In this document: piece by piece, positions 46,908-58,509 of the stretch
Layout: each line of letters begins with the position of its first letter
Position numbering within the stretch: position 1 is the first letter of the stretch
From: Amphirosellinia nigrospora
Taxonomy: Eukaryota > Ascomycota > Sordariomycetes > Xylariales > Xylariaceae
Assembly: GCA_004123355.1 (NCBI GenBank)
Contig: SCHM01000004.1
Coordinates: 4,677,017 to 4,741,016 of the forward strand
Length of the DNA: 64,000 bases
Reading direction: 5' to 3'
Notes under the pieces: generated by a model
Database searches by the model: none
What the model was told of the DNA's origin: nothing
The model's input: only the letters and a program-made list of their open reading frames with translations
Position numbers and translations under genes: made by a program

Positions 46908-47741
46908 CTACGTAGTAGTTGCAAAGCCTTCCCAAAACCTTAATCTACTTATCCAATAACACAACCCTCTACTCGCGTTGTGTCTCTTGATACAACGCTG
47001 TACCGAGTCTTGTCGACTCCAAGTACGGCCACAGCCAGGCCAAGGGCAGTCCTGCCTTCTCCATCCCTGCGCCACTGCATCGCGCTGATGTTGCCGGAAA
47101 TGCCGGATGAGCTCACCCTCATCCGCCGTTTCTGTGCCACATCCAGGCCAGTTGCAGACCGTACCCACGTGCCGATCGCGGATGTGCTGGCCCAGGTTTC
47201 GCTCCAGGTCGTACCTTCTGTCGCAATGTACACAGAAGAAGCCGTCTTCCTCTCTTTCTTCGGAGCTCGAGGACGAAGAGGCGACGGACGAGCCTTGATC
47301 TGAGTCCGGAGCCTCAGAGTCAAGGGGTCCGGCAACAACGATGGTGTCGACAATGTCGTTGTCTTTGTTGGAGGCGTCGTCAGAGGCGTCGCCAGAGGCG
47401 TCACCAGAAGAAGCGTCGGAAGCGTCAGAGGCGTCAGAGGCGTCAGAGATGTCGGTGAGGTCGAGATATAGTTGGCAAGGTCGGCGGGGATAGTACCGAC
47501 AATGGGGCAGAGAAAAAGTCATCGTGCTCGTGCTTGTGCTCGTGCTCGTGCTCTTGCTCGTGGTATTGGAGAGCGGCATAGTAGGCCCATTCTTCCGCCG
47601 GGTCTGGAAGGTGGGCATCCATTGGATGACGACCGGCCATGATATCTCTCGTAACCCGAGCCGCGTTTAGAGCTGCGTCGCGATAGGCGGCGTCGGCTTC
47701 CTCGGCGGAGAGAAGGTGGTTCTGAGTTCTTGTCCCGACAT
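46908..47741 (-). CDS. C2H2 zinc-finger protein with low-complexity N-terminal half
   Basis: The C-terminal half has three C2H2-type fingers: FFCVHCDRRYDLERNLGQH followed by IRDRH; VCNWPGCGTETADEGELIRHFRQH; and CPWPGCGRTWSRQDSVQRCIKRH (cited in part). It is thus a likely DNA-binding nuclear protein. I take the start at 47741 (MSGQELRTT), giving AEEADAAYRDAALNAARVTRD and PDPAEEWAYYAALQYHEQEH. A His-Glu alternating run and then a run of Asp-Ala-Ser triplets follow, both encoded by short tandem repeats (about 47525-47570 and 47380-47445). The frame changes near 47710 and near 47465, in or beside these repeats. Target genes are unknown. A TATA-like box lies near 48072 on this strand. Confidence 0.7.
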
Positions 47742-49369
47742 TGTGGAGTTAGTGGACGGTCGGTGCGAGGTTGTTGTGGGCGATAGAGAGTGTGTGAGCT
47801 AATTGTTAACAAATTAGCAACCAAGAAACACCAGAGCTTTAGAGACTTGATGCCAACTTACAAGAGAGTTACAGAGACTCTTTGTAACTTTAAATTATAG
47901 GCAGAACGCTGCTTGTCTTGAATTGTGTATATAGCAGTGTGTTGAAAGTCTGATTAAGATCGGTGGTGAACACAACTGGTTATCGAAATTGACTAAAGAA
48001 GACAAGAATTGTGCAGTAAACTCTGTGGTTGAAGAAGGAAAGGAAAGAAGGAAGGTTACCGCCAGAGGACAACTATTTATAGGGTACCCAGGGACGTAGT
48101 TTCCAGTTTCCGGCTTCCAGTTCCCTACGTAGAGAGCAACTACGTAGGAAGTTACGTAGAGCATTGTTTGTTTACACCTTCAACTCATCATGCTCGTTAT
48201 AACGCTCGCTATACGGAATTGAGATACAGATTGGGTAATTTCTGAGAGTAACGATAAGGGTCTTTGCGCCCAACAAGGTAAGTTAAGGTGTATTTGCCAC
48301 GAGTTACTCTAGTAGTCGATCCGTTATTATTCAGGGTTGTTTTCTCTTCCTTCTCGTATAACCGACAGTCGGTAATTTCTATATTTAACAGGATCTTAAA
48401 ACAAGGCTAATTGCAATAGGGAATATTAGTTAACAGCAGTAGAAGCGGTATGGGATTATATGATACGATAACGCAATCATTACAAGAAACTTACTAGTTG
48501 AATTGAGTAATAATTCATTATTATTAACTAATTCATTGAGTAGGTTGTGATTGTGAAGAATAAGAGGCTAAAGCTAAGCTGAAAGGAGTATGTCATCGCG
48601 TAACAACTACCAGCATAGTAGTTGATAATAATAAAGGGGGCTACTACTAAAATGGAGGAAACAGTTTGCCCATTGGATTGGAACACGGATGAGCTCACAA
48701 AAAGCGTTCTTCAAGATAAGACCTTGACGCGCTGCATCCCCAGCAGTTTGTGGGGATAGTTACGCCATCGAATGACAGATAAAAATCACGACTTGCCCAA
48801 TCGCCTTGGTGTGGGCGATTTGTTGAACCAAAGTGAAGGTCGATCCGCGATACATCATGGGAAATCTCGCGATACCTCGTCCTGACCCCCAAAAGCCTCA
48901 CTTGCTCAGGCCTCACGTAGACTCCGTACGCCCCAAGGCCTGACAGGTAAAAAGTGTGAATGTACATAACTAGGGATGTTGCAGTGACTGTAGATGGTCA
49001 ACCCCCCGACTTGGCAGCGTACTATCTTCCATAGTGTAATAGTTTAATGCTAGAGTTTTGACGCCCATATGATTGGAAAACTTTACCTTTCCGAACACGT
49101 ATTGGCAACGACAATTAAGTGTAAGGGAAGGTAAAGATTGAGAAGTTCTAACGGTGACCCTTAAAAGTATAAATTTCTCTGCAACGCTCTGATTGGCCTA
49201 TACGGACTCTGCAAGCCTCCCATTGGTCAGAGTCTAAATCGAGGCATCAACCACAACGTATTCGCACTCGAATAGACTGTGTGGCTTACGTACCGCAATA
49301 GCGAGTGTGGTCGCTAACAACCACTATATTCAAATACGAATACGAAACCAGCACTACGGTTAACGATAC
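47742..49369. other. Intergenic, no gene recognised
   Basis: This holds the zinc-finger promoter (CTATAAATAG on the minus strand near 48070-48080). A 90-codon minus frame at 48695-48967 has no domain. GTAG/CTAC-rich text recurs here (ctacgtag near 48125-48150). Confidence 0.45.
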
Positions 49370-49533
49370 GCGTTGCAAAAGGGCCGGCTGGGGCGAGGGC
49401 CGGACCGTGAGGGACGGCGGCCGAGTTCCCAGAGGTCCAACCCTCCGGCGGAGCCCCTCTGGATGTGTGAATTTACGTAGGGGTAGATGTCTGGGGAGTA
49501 GGAGGTCTGGGGAGTAAGAGTATTCCCGTCACT

Positions 49534-49564
49534 TAAATCGAAGTGCCAAAAGCACTTCGATTTA
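49534..49564. repeat. Perfect 13-bp inverted repeat with 5-base loop
   Basis: taaatcgaagtgc pairs perfectly with gcacttcgattta across the loop caaaa. It would form a strong hairpin in RNA or single-stranded DNA. Confidence 0.95.
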
Positions 49565-49573
49565 CAATGTATT

Positions 49574-49611
49574 TAAAATAGAGAGCTTCGCCGGCAAAGC
49601 TTTCTATTTTA
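49574..49611. repeat. 15-bp inverted repeat with GC loop
   Basis: taaaatagagagctt pairs with aagctttctatttta, one mismatch, across the loop cgccggca. Both hairpins sit inside an outer 7-base inverted pair, cgtcact (49527) and agtgacg (49611). Confidence 0.92.
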
Positions 49612-49700
49612 GTGACGACTTGCTCGGCGCTACCGGCTATTTTATTTTAAAAGCTAGTGATCAAGTCGCAAGCCCGTCCAGAAATTAGTAGATCAAATAC

Positions 49701-50734
49701 ATGGTATCCCATAGAAATAACAATGTTACACTAGGTTACAATTACGCGAGCAAAGTGATAGAGGCCCAAGGGAAGGCTCCAATGTATCATAGTGGTTATT
49801 GTAGAATATGTCCGTGCGCATATGTGTAGGATAAGTGATAATATGCAGCCGTCTTGGAACGGCAGTTAAGTATTGTTCCTCTCTCAAATCATCTAACAAG
49901 TTTAGAAAACACCCGAGTTCAGGCTTGTCTTTTAACTCTAGCCTCACAATGTCATTTCCTTCTAAGGGGGTAGGTGAACTTAATTGTATTGGTGACTCGA
50001 TGGTGATCAATAAACATCGACTACAGGTAGGGACTGAAACATAGGGACAGCCAATATATGAGCTTATGGGTCAATGTTGTATTTTATGCAATGCAATATG
50101 AAGGGAGGCATGTATGAGAACAAGTCCATGACTTAATTACTCCTCCTTCTACGAACTTGATCCCATTGGATGCAACTATGCGTTGGTATCAAAGACTCCA
50201 AGGGCCTGTAACTCGAGGGAAAAAATGACAATGCAAACCACAAGACTCCGCCGGACCAATTGCAATAAGGCATCATTCGCCCCTGAAGGTTATGCCGATC
50301 AAGTCCACGCCTCAAAATCATGATGACCCTAACCCAACGACCAAGAGAAAATGGAAGTGGATACTAGTGTACATAAGAGCATGTTTTGCTCTGCAGCTTT
50401 CATCGAATGTAGTGTGATTGTGTGCATGTGTGATGTATCATAATAGCCGTGACCATAGCCATCTTCCTGCTACTTGACATAGCCGAAGGTAAGTATCTTA
50501 ATGACACGGTAATAACAACATCTAAAAGGATAGACTTTGTTGTCGCATAGCGTCCAACATCATGAGCCTAAAAGACGTGGTCCTTCGGGGAGAGGGGTGT
50601 GCCGGGAGTGACCTATGCGACGCAAAGCGTTAGAACCTGACAGGACTTCACGCTACGATAAAATGGTTTGGCGTGACGTTGAGAGCTGACATGCAATCCG
50701 AGAAGTGTCATTAGGGATATGAGAAGGAGTGCTA
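49701..50734. other. Intergenic, no gene recognised
   Basis: No credible gene. A 3' exon of the next (minus-strand) gene could lie here if its GTAAGT near 50779 is a real donor. Confidence 0.4.
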
Positions 50735-51417
50735 TCACGACCAAAACGAAATTAGAAACGTCGGGTTCTGACTTACGATCACCATAGGGGCAGCGGGCCG
50801 TGCCGGCGAGAGCGGAGCCCGGGGTGCCTTGCGGGAGCTGCCGAAACCGGAAGCGTGATCAACACTCTCGGCGCCGACACCGAGATGAGAAGCGAGGGCC
50901 TTTTGCTTTAGGCTGGCGAGACTAAGTAATTGGGCAATGGAGTTAGTTGGGCTGGAACATGTAATATTAAATGTCTTTTGTTAGTAGACAGAGAAATAAG
51001 CGAAAAGTCGGGGCCGAGGCGTGACAAAGGCATAGCCGAGACATGTGGCGTTGAAGTGGCGTGGCTAACATGGCCCTAGAACAAAACCACTTCTAGAAAA
51101 GGGGTAAAAGGACCAAAATGACGATGAGGATGTCGAGGGACGGGATACTTACTCGTCTTCCGAGAGACCGGGAAGGTTGATGGTCTCGTGCTTGAAGTTG
51201 AAGGGCGCGGACTATAGGACAGAGAACGAAGTGTTAGTATTGTTGTATTTAAAAATGATCGCAAGTGGCTAAGGTGAGGCAATGACGGAGTAAATCTTAC
51301 AATTTGCATCGTGTGCGAGTTACGCTTCTCATTAGCGACGGCGGCAGCTGCTTTGGATTTCGAACCAACGAGACGCTGCAGTCTCGCGGTGAAAGTGTTG
51401 AGTACCATACAGGCCAT
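50735..51417 (-). CDS. Conserved-looking small protein, function unknown
   Basis: The start at 51417 gives MACMVLNTFTARLQRLVG and SKSKAAAAVANEKRNSHTMQI. A spliced second exon (acceptor near 51214) reads SAPFNFKHETINLPGLSEDE, a well-formed motif. A third (acceptor CCAG near 50928) reads NSIAQLLSLASLKQKALASH and then GVGAESVDHASGFGSSRKAP. Introns start with GTAAGA and GTAAGT. The end is uncertain: the frame stops at 50735, but a strong donor at about 50779 suggests another exon. I do not recognise the family. The splice signals and the absence of stops support a real gene. Confidence 0.55.
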
Positions 51418-52805
51418 GGTCGTGGTGGAGTGGGTTATTGACAGGTAGTCGGGGCAAATGATGCACCGCGAAGGAAATATGGCAATGAAAGGCGAGCCGG
51501 TCAACAAGCGTGACCTAAGGATGCAGAGTAGAGTCTGGTTGTATCGGCGATAGAAGATGAAAGAGAATGCTCGGTTGAGTGATGCAGGTTGAGACGGGAC
51601 CTCAGCAGTTAAAATAGTAGAAGAAATTGGTGGCGGTTGCTTTGATGCGCCCTGTTTGATACAGACTAGGAGCGTAGATGCACACGCAATTTGAAAACTG
51701 CAATAGTTTTCAAGGGTAACCGGTTGTGTTGGTTATTGTAGGTACAGCCGGACCTTCTTGAACACAAATAACGCGTCAAGCAGTTAAGGTGTGTTTGTTG
51801 ACAGAGTGCTGTAAAAGTTTGAATCCGGTGGCAACAGCAGAAACAAGGTAGGTAGTAAACAAGCAGGATGTCTTTGGCGGGCCAGTAATGAGCGGCTGCA
51901 CGAAATGCAAGTCTGTGGTTGTAGGTAGTAGGTACGTAGGTAGGTACGTAGGTAGATGGGTAAGTAGAACCAGACTAATCAAGTTTATACGGTTATAGTG
52001 GTGAAAGGAACATATTTCACTCTGTTGACGAGAAGAGATATTGTAGCCGACCTGCTCGCTTATGAGGATTTTTAACACCCGAGAGCTAACGAATCTTTAT
52101 GACGTGAGGTCAAAATTTCACAAGGACTTTAATTGCTTAGTATGACGTTTTACGGATTCGTGAGAGCCAAGAGCCGAGACCTCAGACTCCAAGCGCCCTC
52201 AGATTGTACATTCAATGACAACGAACAGTAGTGAAAACAGACAAAGGAATGATCGTCGGGGATGTATCGGAGATGTGTCGGTGATGCAGAAAGTTGTGGT
52301 AGATCACAAGAAGAGAGAAAGAAGTAGATGAAATAAAGTCTAGGCCTTGCGCGTCTGGCGTATCGTAAGATGCAATGGAGTGGATGTATCACAAAGACAT
52401 GAGAACGGGGTGGCTGTTGCATTAGTAAGGCTTGAAAGAAGTTGGGCCGCTTGAAGACAGTGCACGTATCCATACAGAAGCTAGCATGGAGATCGAGATA
52501 ACGACGTCCCGATGGCGGGATGAACCGTGGAACGTAATGATCCAGTATAGAAATTTACTCCATTCCATCTTGAATGGCATGGTGTATCAATTTGTAAGGA
52601 ATTAGATCACACCAATCACGGGCATCCCTGCCATGCTTACGACATACTGGACACGTTGAGGCTGGCGAAACGTCTCGCATCTGCCGAATCTGGTCAATAT
52701 TTAGCTATTCCATTCCCTCGGGATGCCTTCGAGGAGGGCGACCCACATTCCGAATGTGACCCTATAACCCTGTCTCACCTCGAAGCTGACGTCTCCGTCA
52801 TTCAC
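51418..52805. other. Intergenic, long upstream region of the small protein gene
   Basis: About 1.4 kb, holding the promoter of the minus-strand gene on the left and the 3' region of the aldehyde dehydrogenase gene on the right. It contains a GTAGGTAC tandem repeat at 51921-51957. No gene recognised. Confidence 0.5.
51921..51957. repeat. GTAGGTA/CGTAGGTA tandem repeat
   Basis: Four to five copies of a 4- to 8-base unit (gtag, gtaggtac) stand in a row, in the upstream region of the minus-strand gene. Confidence 0.8.
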
Positions 52806-54325
52806 CTATTTGGGGTAGTCCTTCAAATGGAAACTTTTAAGCTTCACAAACTGGTCAAATCCGTACCTACTCAGTGTAACGCCCTTGCCAGAGTTTTTCC
52901 AACCAGTCCATGCGAGATCCGGGCTGGGGAAGTCGGCGCGATTGACAAAGACGGTGCCGGCCTCAACTCGCTGCGAGAGCTCATAGCCTTTGTCTGTGTC
53001 TTTCGTCCAAATGCTAGCGGTCAATCCAAACTCGCTATCATTCATGTCCTGAATTGCTTCATCATCGTCCTTGACACTCTTCACGCAAACTACGGGACCA
53101 AATGTTTCCTCCGTCATGATCTTCATGCTATGATTGACGTCAACTAGGAGGGTAGGGATGACAAAATTACCTCGCGAAGGGAGTGTGGTGGATGCTAGCT
53201 TCTCGGGTGTCACATCTTTGGCGCCGTTATCTAACGCATCCCGGATTTGAGCCTCGATGGTCTCTTTCGACCGCTTCGAGATGACAGGCCCGATCTGGGT
53301 ATCCTTCTCTAGAGGATCGCCAACCTTGTACCCCTCCAAGGCCTTCTGCGTGGCCTCTATAAAGGGCGAGTATATCTTCTCATGGACATATACTCTCTCA
53401 ATGGCGCAACAACTCTGACCAGAATTGAAGATGGAACCGTCAACAATCTCAGCTGCCGCCCAGTCCAGGTCGACATCTTCTCTGACATACGCCGGGTCCT
53501 TGCCACCAAGCTCTAGCCCAACATTGACAATCCTATCCGAAGCAGCCTTCTGGACTGCCAAGCCGCCGGCAACAGAGCCGGTGAAGCAAATCAACGAGAC
53601 CTTGGGATCTCGTACCATGGATTCCATGATGGATGGGGAGCCACAGTGGAAGTATTGAAGAACACCAGCAGGCAGGCCAGCTTCGGTGAACACCTTGGTA
53701 AAATGCTCGACAATCGTGGGCGTCTGGGGCGACGGCTTCAAGATGACTGTGTTGCCGGCAAGGAGAGCTGGAATGAGGGAGTTGACTAGGATCAGATAAG
53801 GGTACTAAAAACACCAATTAGGAATAATCGCGTTTGGCTGTTGGTATGAGAAGTCTCACATTCCACGCGAATATGACCAAAACTGGGCCGACAGGGACCT
53901 TGCGAATGAATCGCTTGAACCCCTTTCAGCTTCGCCTTCTGTGTCCTTCAACGTCTCTTCACTGATCTTTATTAGGTAGTTTGCGCGTTTAATGGCCGTC
54001 GTAACTATGATTATTTGTCAACTTGCTAAACTACCATCATAGCCAAGTCGTAGATTCATTTCTTACTCTCAACTCCAGTATAGGCAATGGGACGTCCCAT
54101 TTGCACGGTGAGCTCCTCTGCTAGCTGGTCCTTCTGCTTCTCCAGGAGTCCTAACGCCTTCTTGACAATGATTGTGCGATCTGTGAGTGAAGTTTCTCGC
54201 CATGTCTTGAAAGCTTCCGTGGCAATCCTGGGAATCTCTTCCAGGTCCGATGCGCTAACTCCATTGCGTGTCAGGATTGGTTCGTTCGTTGTTGGCGAAA
54301 CCGTGGTAATGGTTTCAACAGACAT
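52806..54325 (-). CDS. Aldehyde dehydrogenase (ALDH superfamily, NAD(P)-dependent)
   Basis: This enzyme oxidises an aldehyde to an acid. The start at 54325 (MSVETITTVSPTTNEP) is typical of the succinate-semialdehyde/aldehyde group. Introns are 54005-54066 and 53805-53860. Motifs in order are VPVGPVLVIFAWNYPYLIL, ALLAGNTVILKPSPQTP (cofactor lysine), FTGSVAGG, the general-base glutamate in LELGGKDPAYV, the catalytic cysteine in NSGQSCCAIERVYV, EETFGPVV, and the end segment SGKGVTLSRYGFDQFVKLKS. One frame break near 53920 (four G where five fit) precedes FKRFIRKVPVGP. Length, about 460 residues, agrees with the family. Its substrate is unknown. It is divergent from ESF2, so they share a 429-base upstream region. 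Confidence 0.92.
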
Positions 54326-54754
54326 CTTGACTTTGACAAAGGCTGTTGGCGTAGTAAGAGGGTGTATTAGCAGCGAAATTTTATTACCAGCTCTAAGTCT
54401 TCGAGCGTGTTCCGAGTCAAGATCTATGAGTATGGCAGGTATAATTAAGGAATGGTTGATCGACGAACGTCACCGATTAACGGGATGGAGGGGCAACGTA
54501 CAGTAGTGGACGTCAGGGATGGAACCTTGACAGGTACCCACCTACCCCTCCAAATACCCTTATAAAGCAATAATCTGTTTAAAGCTCTATCGCATCCTAT
54601 CGCAGCTTCCAAGGTTTTCATACCAAAACCTCAATAGGTTCATAACTATTTTCAATTACTGCGACCAATGTCGGCGACATGATCTTAAGCTCCTAGCATC
54701 GCAATATTGTACCAATCCGCTGCGAACCTATCCAGATACACTGCAACTTTTAAA
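54326..54754. promoter_or_regulatory. Divergent promoter between ALDH and ESF2
   Basis: Both genes start outward from these 429 bases. No clear TATA box; no further gene. Confidence 0.5.
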
Positions 54755-55963
54755 ATGCCGGCAGAGAAGCGGAATCATTTCCTCGACATTGACGAGAGCG
54801 ACGACGACGGCAGCCAAGGCTACGATTCCGACTCCGAGCAGCTCCGAAAGGGTACATCTAAGCGTCGCAAACTCGACCGAGATGATGGCACCGACGAAGG
54901 CGAGCCGCTGAGCGCCGACGAGGGTCTAGGGGATGTCACCGACGATGAACAAGAGATAATACCAAACGAAGAGCGCGAAGGCTCAAGGAGCATAGAAAAA
55001 CCGACGTCCAAGGGTTCATCAAGTCTACCAGACAATTCGCGACCGCTGTCGAAAAAGAATCTTGTGGCCACAGAAAAGGCGGTGAAAAGAAGCGGCGTCA
55101 TCTACATTTCTCGCATACCACCATTCAGTAAGCTCGAGTCGTCGCTGTAATCCTCCTCGGGCGCGGCGCTAACTACGACCTCTACAGTGAAACCCGGCGC
55201 CGTGCGTTCCATCTTCGAGCGGTTTGGAAAGATCAACCGAATCTTCCTGTCCCCGAGGACCCGCAGGTACGGGCTCGAAGAATTCAGCAGGGTCAGAACC
55301 GGAAGAAGAACTTCAGTGAGGGGTGGTTGGAGTTTATACACAAAGCCGACGCGAAAGCGGCGGTTGAGGTACTCAATGGGACAACGTTAGCCGAGGTAGG
55401 CATGGCGAAGAAGAAGAGCTATTATCGCGACGATATCTGGATGAGACTCTTTACATGCACTATTCGATGGCGACCGAAGTCTAACCCTCTTTTAGTTTAC
55501 GATATCTAAAAGGATTTAAGTGGCGTACGTATCTCATGTCCTGTTTCTGCGGATCTTTATAACGTTGTACGGTTTTAAACGGCGTGGAAGCGCGGCTTTA
55601 CATGAATCGTTCTTCCTTGCGTAGCATTAAATCTAACTGGGCGACATTTTAGATAACCTTACCGAGCAAATAGCGACGGAGACGGCAGAGAGGCAATCTA
55701 GAATGCGCGCCGAAATCAGCAAATCAGCTAAAGAAAACAAGGAGTTCGTCCGGAACATACAGAAGGCGAAGGAGCTTGAGGGTATACAGTCTAAAGCAGC
55801 AGCAAAGCAGATTCGAGATGCAGAGAATATGGAGACGACCCCCGCGACTAATCCGAAGACTGAGTTGAGGAGCCTACGTCAGTTTAAACAGGCTTCTGCG
55901 GGCAAGAAAGGACCAGAGAAAACTTCAGAGGCTGCCCAGAGGGTGCTCAGCCAACTCTTTTAA
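54755..55963 (+). CDS. ESF2: Pre-rRNA-processing protein ESF2/ABT1
   Basis: This is a nucleolar RNA-binding protein of the small-subunit processome, needed for 18S rRNA maturation. The start at 54755 (MPAEKRNHFLDI) opens an acidic, low-complexity N terminus. The RRM follows: GVIYISRIPPF, then after intron 55128-55187 MKPGAVRSIFERFGKINRIFL, EGWLEFIHKADAKAAVEVL and YYRDDIW. Then come YLKGFKW, LTEQIATETAERQSRMRAE and a coiled C terminus with EFVRNIQKAKELEGI. One frame break near 55256 (four C where five fit) separates the RRM halves. The exons between 55400 and 55660 are only partly resolved; at least two introns lie there, one ending CTCTTTTAG near 55495 and one ending TTTTAG near 55654. It stops at 55963. 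Confidence 0.88.
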
Positions 55964-56249
55964 TATTTTTCAATAATGATACCCATATTCAATATATTTG
56001 GAGGTCTTCTACCATGACACGTGGAAACGTAGCCTGATAAGGTTCTTCCGCCTAAAATGCCGTATTTCTCATTTTCGAAAGAGAGCGGTATCTTGGTAGA
56101 CGCGAAGCTGATCTCCTTTTCTACCCTACGTACATTCGTAGTTACGTCGTCAACATTTCATTGCATGAGCGGTGAATCTCACAAGCAAGGGTAATCAATA
56201 TGAAGGACGATTGATAATTGTGTTGACATTGCCTATTTTACCAATACAG
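55964..56249. other. Convergent gene spacer (ESF2/NMD3)
   Basis: A 286-base spacer between two 3' ends. No gene is visible. Confidence 0.5.
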
Positions 56250-58509
56250 CTATGCGCCATCTTCCATCGTAAGTTCATCAAAGTCATCGAGTAGCTCATC
56301 CATATTAACCTGCGGTTCATCGTCATCGTCACCATCGTCCGTCGTAGCAACCGACATCTCATCGGGGTGCTGTTGCTTCTTTGGCTGTTTGTATAGCTGC
56401 ACGCCAGCTCGAAAATCTTCGTCTCGTTCAATATCCTGCAAGAACTGCTCGAACTCGCGATCCATGCGCTCCTGGTCGGTCTTTCTTTGGTAGCAACTCG
56501 CCCTCATCCTTCGCCATACGCTTGACCTTCCACTGTCTCTTCTTGTTCTTTCTACGGTTCGGGTAGTGTTTCTTAACAATGACGACATCGGGTATCCTGG
56601 AAGAGTATGTATGGGATTGTTCGATAGCCTCGAACTCTGGATTGTTGAAAACGGTGCCCGATAGCATATAACCCATGACGGAGTCACCCGCATGCAAAAG
56701 ACCGCCCAGATGAGTTCGTGCCCAGTATGTCTTGTTGTTTGTTCCTAGGTCGGTTGCCCTTGCAACCTCCACTTCAGCTAGAACCCATTTCCCCTTCGTT
56801 GGACTTGACGTAGTGTTAGTAGTCGTCCCCAAAATGTAGCAAACAGTGAATAGTGAGAATATACAAGGATATGTATCTTAAAGGGGCGTTGGAAATTTGA
56901 ATCGCGTGTCCCCAAGATAAAAGAGACTAATTTTACGTACCCAACTAATTCGCAGTCCATTACCATAAACTCAACCAAGTCCTTTGCTTCTGCCAACGCG
57001 CCGAATGGAGCTCTCCAGTATATCGGCGAACTTATATCCGCAGTCTGAAGCGTTGAAGGATCGAGCAAGTAGACTGATGTACCGATCTTGTAACATATCG
57101 ATAAAGGAGAGATATTTCCAGCTTGCTTAGCTAGCGATATTGGTAGTGCGACTAGATCGTCCTTGCATATTGGGATTATCTCTACGGAGAAGGTAAATTT
57201 GAAACTCTTCTTGGCTGTATGACTGTCTTGCGAGATGAGCTCCGATGACTTTTTTAGTCGTATTGGGACGACCGAGTTGAGAAAGTCGACGAACTGGGAA
57301 ACAGTCAGTGGGCGTCTTGGGTGAACCAAATTATAACAACATACCTTCTCTGCCTGATTTCTTGCACTGTAAAAGAAGTCAATTCCATCCTTCGCTTCCT
57401 TAATGTTGATTGTATCGCGATGTGCCCCATGCTTCAATATGAGCTGCTCAAGATATAAGAATGTACGTTTCTGTTATTTTTTGTGAGTATTATGTATTTA
57501 TTGACGCCACAACAATATTGAGTAAATAGGAGATGGGGCTCCGGAGTTGGGTCTCACGCACGTGAATAACTTTCTACGGTACAAGTTAGTTTTTATTGAT
57601 CTAGACGAGCGACTAGAGGTCATCAACACATCACTTACTTGCCGTACTTGGACACTTGCCCTCCACACATTGGCAGTGTATGACTTGGCACACTCGGGAC
57701 ATTGTTGGTAGGCAACGACTGGGATTTGAGTCAGCAGGTGATCCTCTTGAATACAACAACTCTTTCAAAGCACCCAAGAGTCTAATGAGTAGGATGTGTA
57801 AATCCTGTGAACGAACATAGTAAAGATGGCAGAAGACATACCATATGTAACTTCGAGTGCTTGCTGCATAACCTTATCTTCCGCGACAGCAGCTTGTATC
57901 ACCAACTTGACCCTGACTCGCCTGCTGTGGGGTTCTGTCCAAATAAATGAAGCGTCTATTATTCTCGTTCGGTTGAGACTCAGTTTCTTGAGGCATAGGG
58001 CAAGGAGTTCGCGGCTTTCTGGTGCAGCAGACACCCAACTGGTAGGCGCTATTAAGTTGAAAAAGTCGTGTTAGTTTTGCACTTTGTTTACGAAACACAT
58101 AGTCGATAGCGAGGCTCGATGTTCCTAGTTGAAAAGCTTGATTAGTGTACTTACTACGAAATAGTTAGCATGAAAATCCAACTCAAACGCAAGCTGTGGG
58201 AAACAAGCACAATATATACGTACCGTTGAAGCCATCGGTCACAGTCTCTGCAGAAATGTAGTGTTGCCTCCTCTGGATTCCTTGGGAAATATCCTTAGTA
58301 AGCTTGAAGCAATCGTAACATTTGGCGTCGATCGCTGTCATTCCATCGATAGGCGCTCCACAGTCCGCACAGAGGATACTGGCACGGCAGTTAGCCTTGT
58401 ATGTAAAAGGACGGGCGCCGGGTGAAGAAAACGTAACATACGTTGCGGTAACACCATGTGTTGGCGCCGGAGCCGCTAAGGGCATCGGCGCATCTAGGTC
58501 CATCGACAT
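56250..58509 (-). CDS. NMD3: 60S ribosomal export protein NMD3
   Basis: NMD3 is the adaptor that links nascent 60S subunits to the exportin CRM1. The start at 58509 gives MSMDLDAPMPLAAPAP. Zinc-binding cysteines are seen in ILCADCGAPIDG, AKCYDCFK, FCRDCDRWLQ and QQCPECAKSY. Later pieces are SWVSAAPESRELLALCLKKL, IIDASFIWTEPHSRR, QAAVAEDKVMQQALEVTY, YLEQLILKHGAHRD, FFYSARNQAEK joined to FVDFLNSVVPIRLKKS, ICYKIGTSVYLLDPSTLQ, YWRAPFGALAEAKDLVEF, GKWVLAEVEVARATDLG and the acidic tail EMSVATTDDGDDDDEP, where the export signal is expected. At least seven exons are needed. Frame breaks lie near 58275 (CC where CCC fits) and near 56475. Stop at 56250. It is shorter than 700 residues, as usual. Confidence 0.9.

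Larger units (their letters stand above)
49370..49700. other. Mitochondrial-looking segment with nested hairpins (NUMT candidate)
   Basis: GC clusters (ctccggcggag within an outer ccagagg/cctctgg pair near 49429-49472) alternate with AT-rich spacers and hairpins. That texture is typical of fungal mitochondrial spacer DNA and unlike the nuclear spacers around it. A nuclear copy of mitochondrial DNA is my inference. No coding frame is recognised. Confidence 0.4.

Noticed and set aside
48695-48967. 90-codon minus-strand frame
   Set aside because: Unrecognised, no splice or promoter signal; too weak to call a gene.
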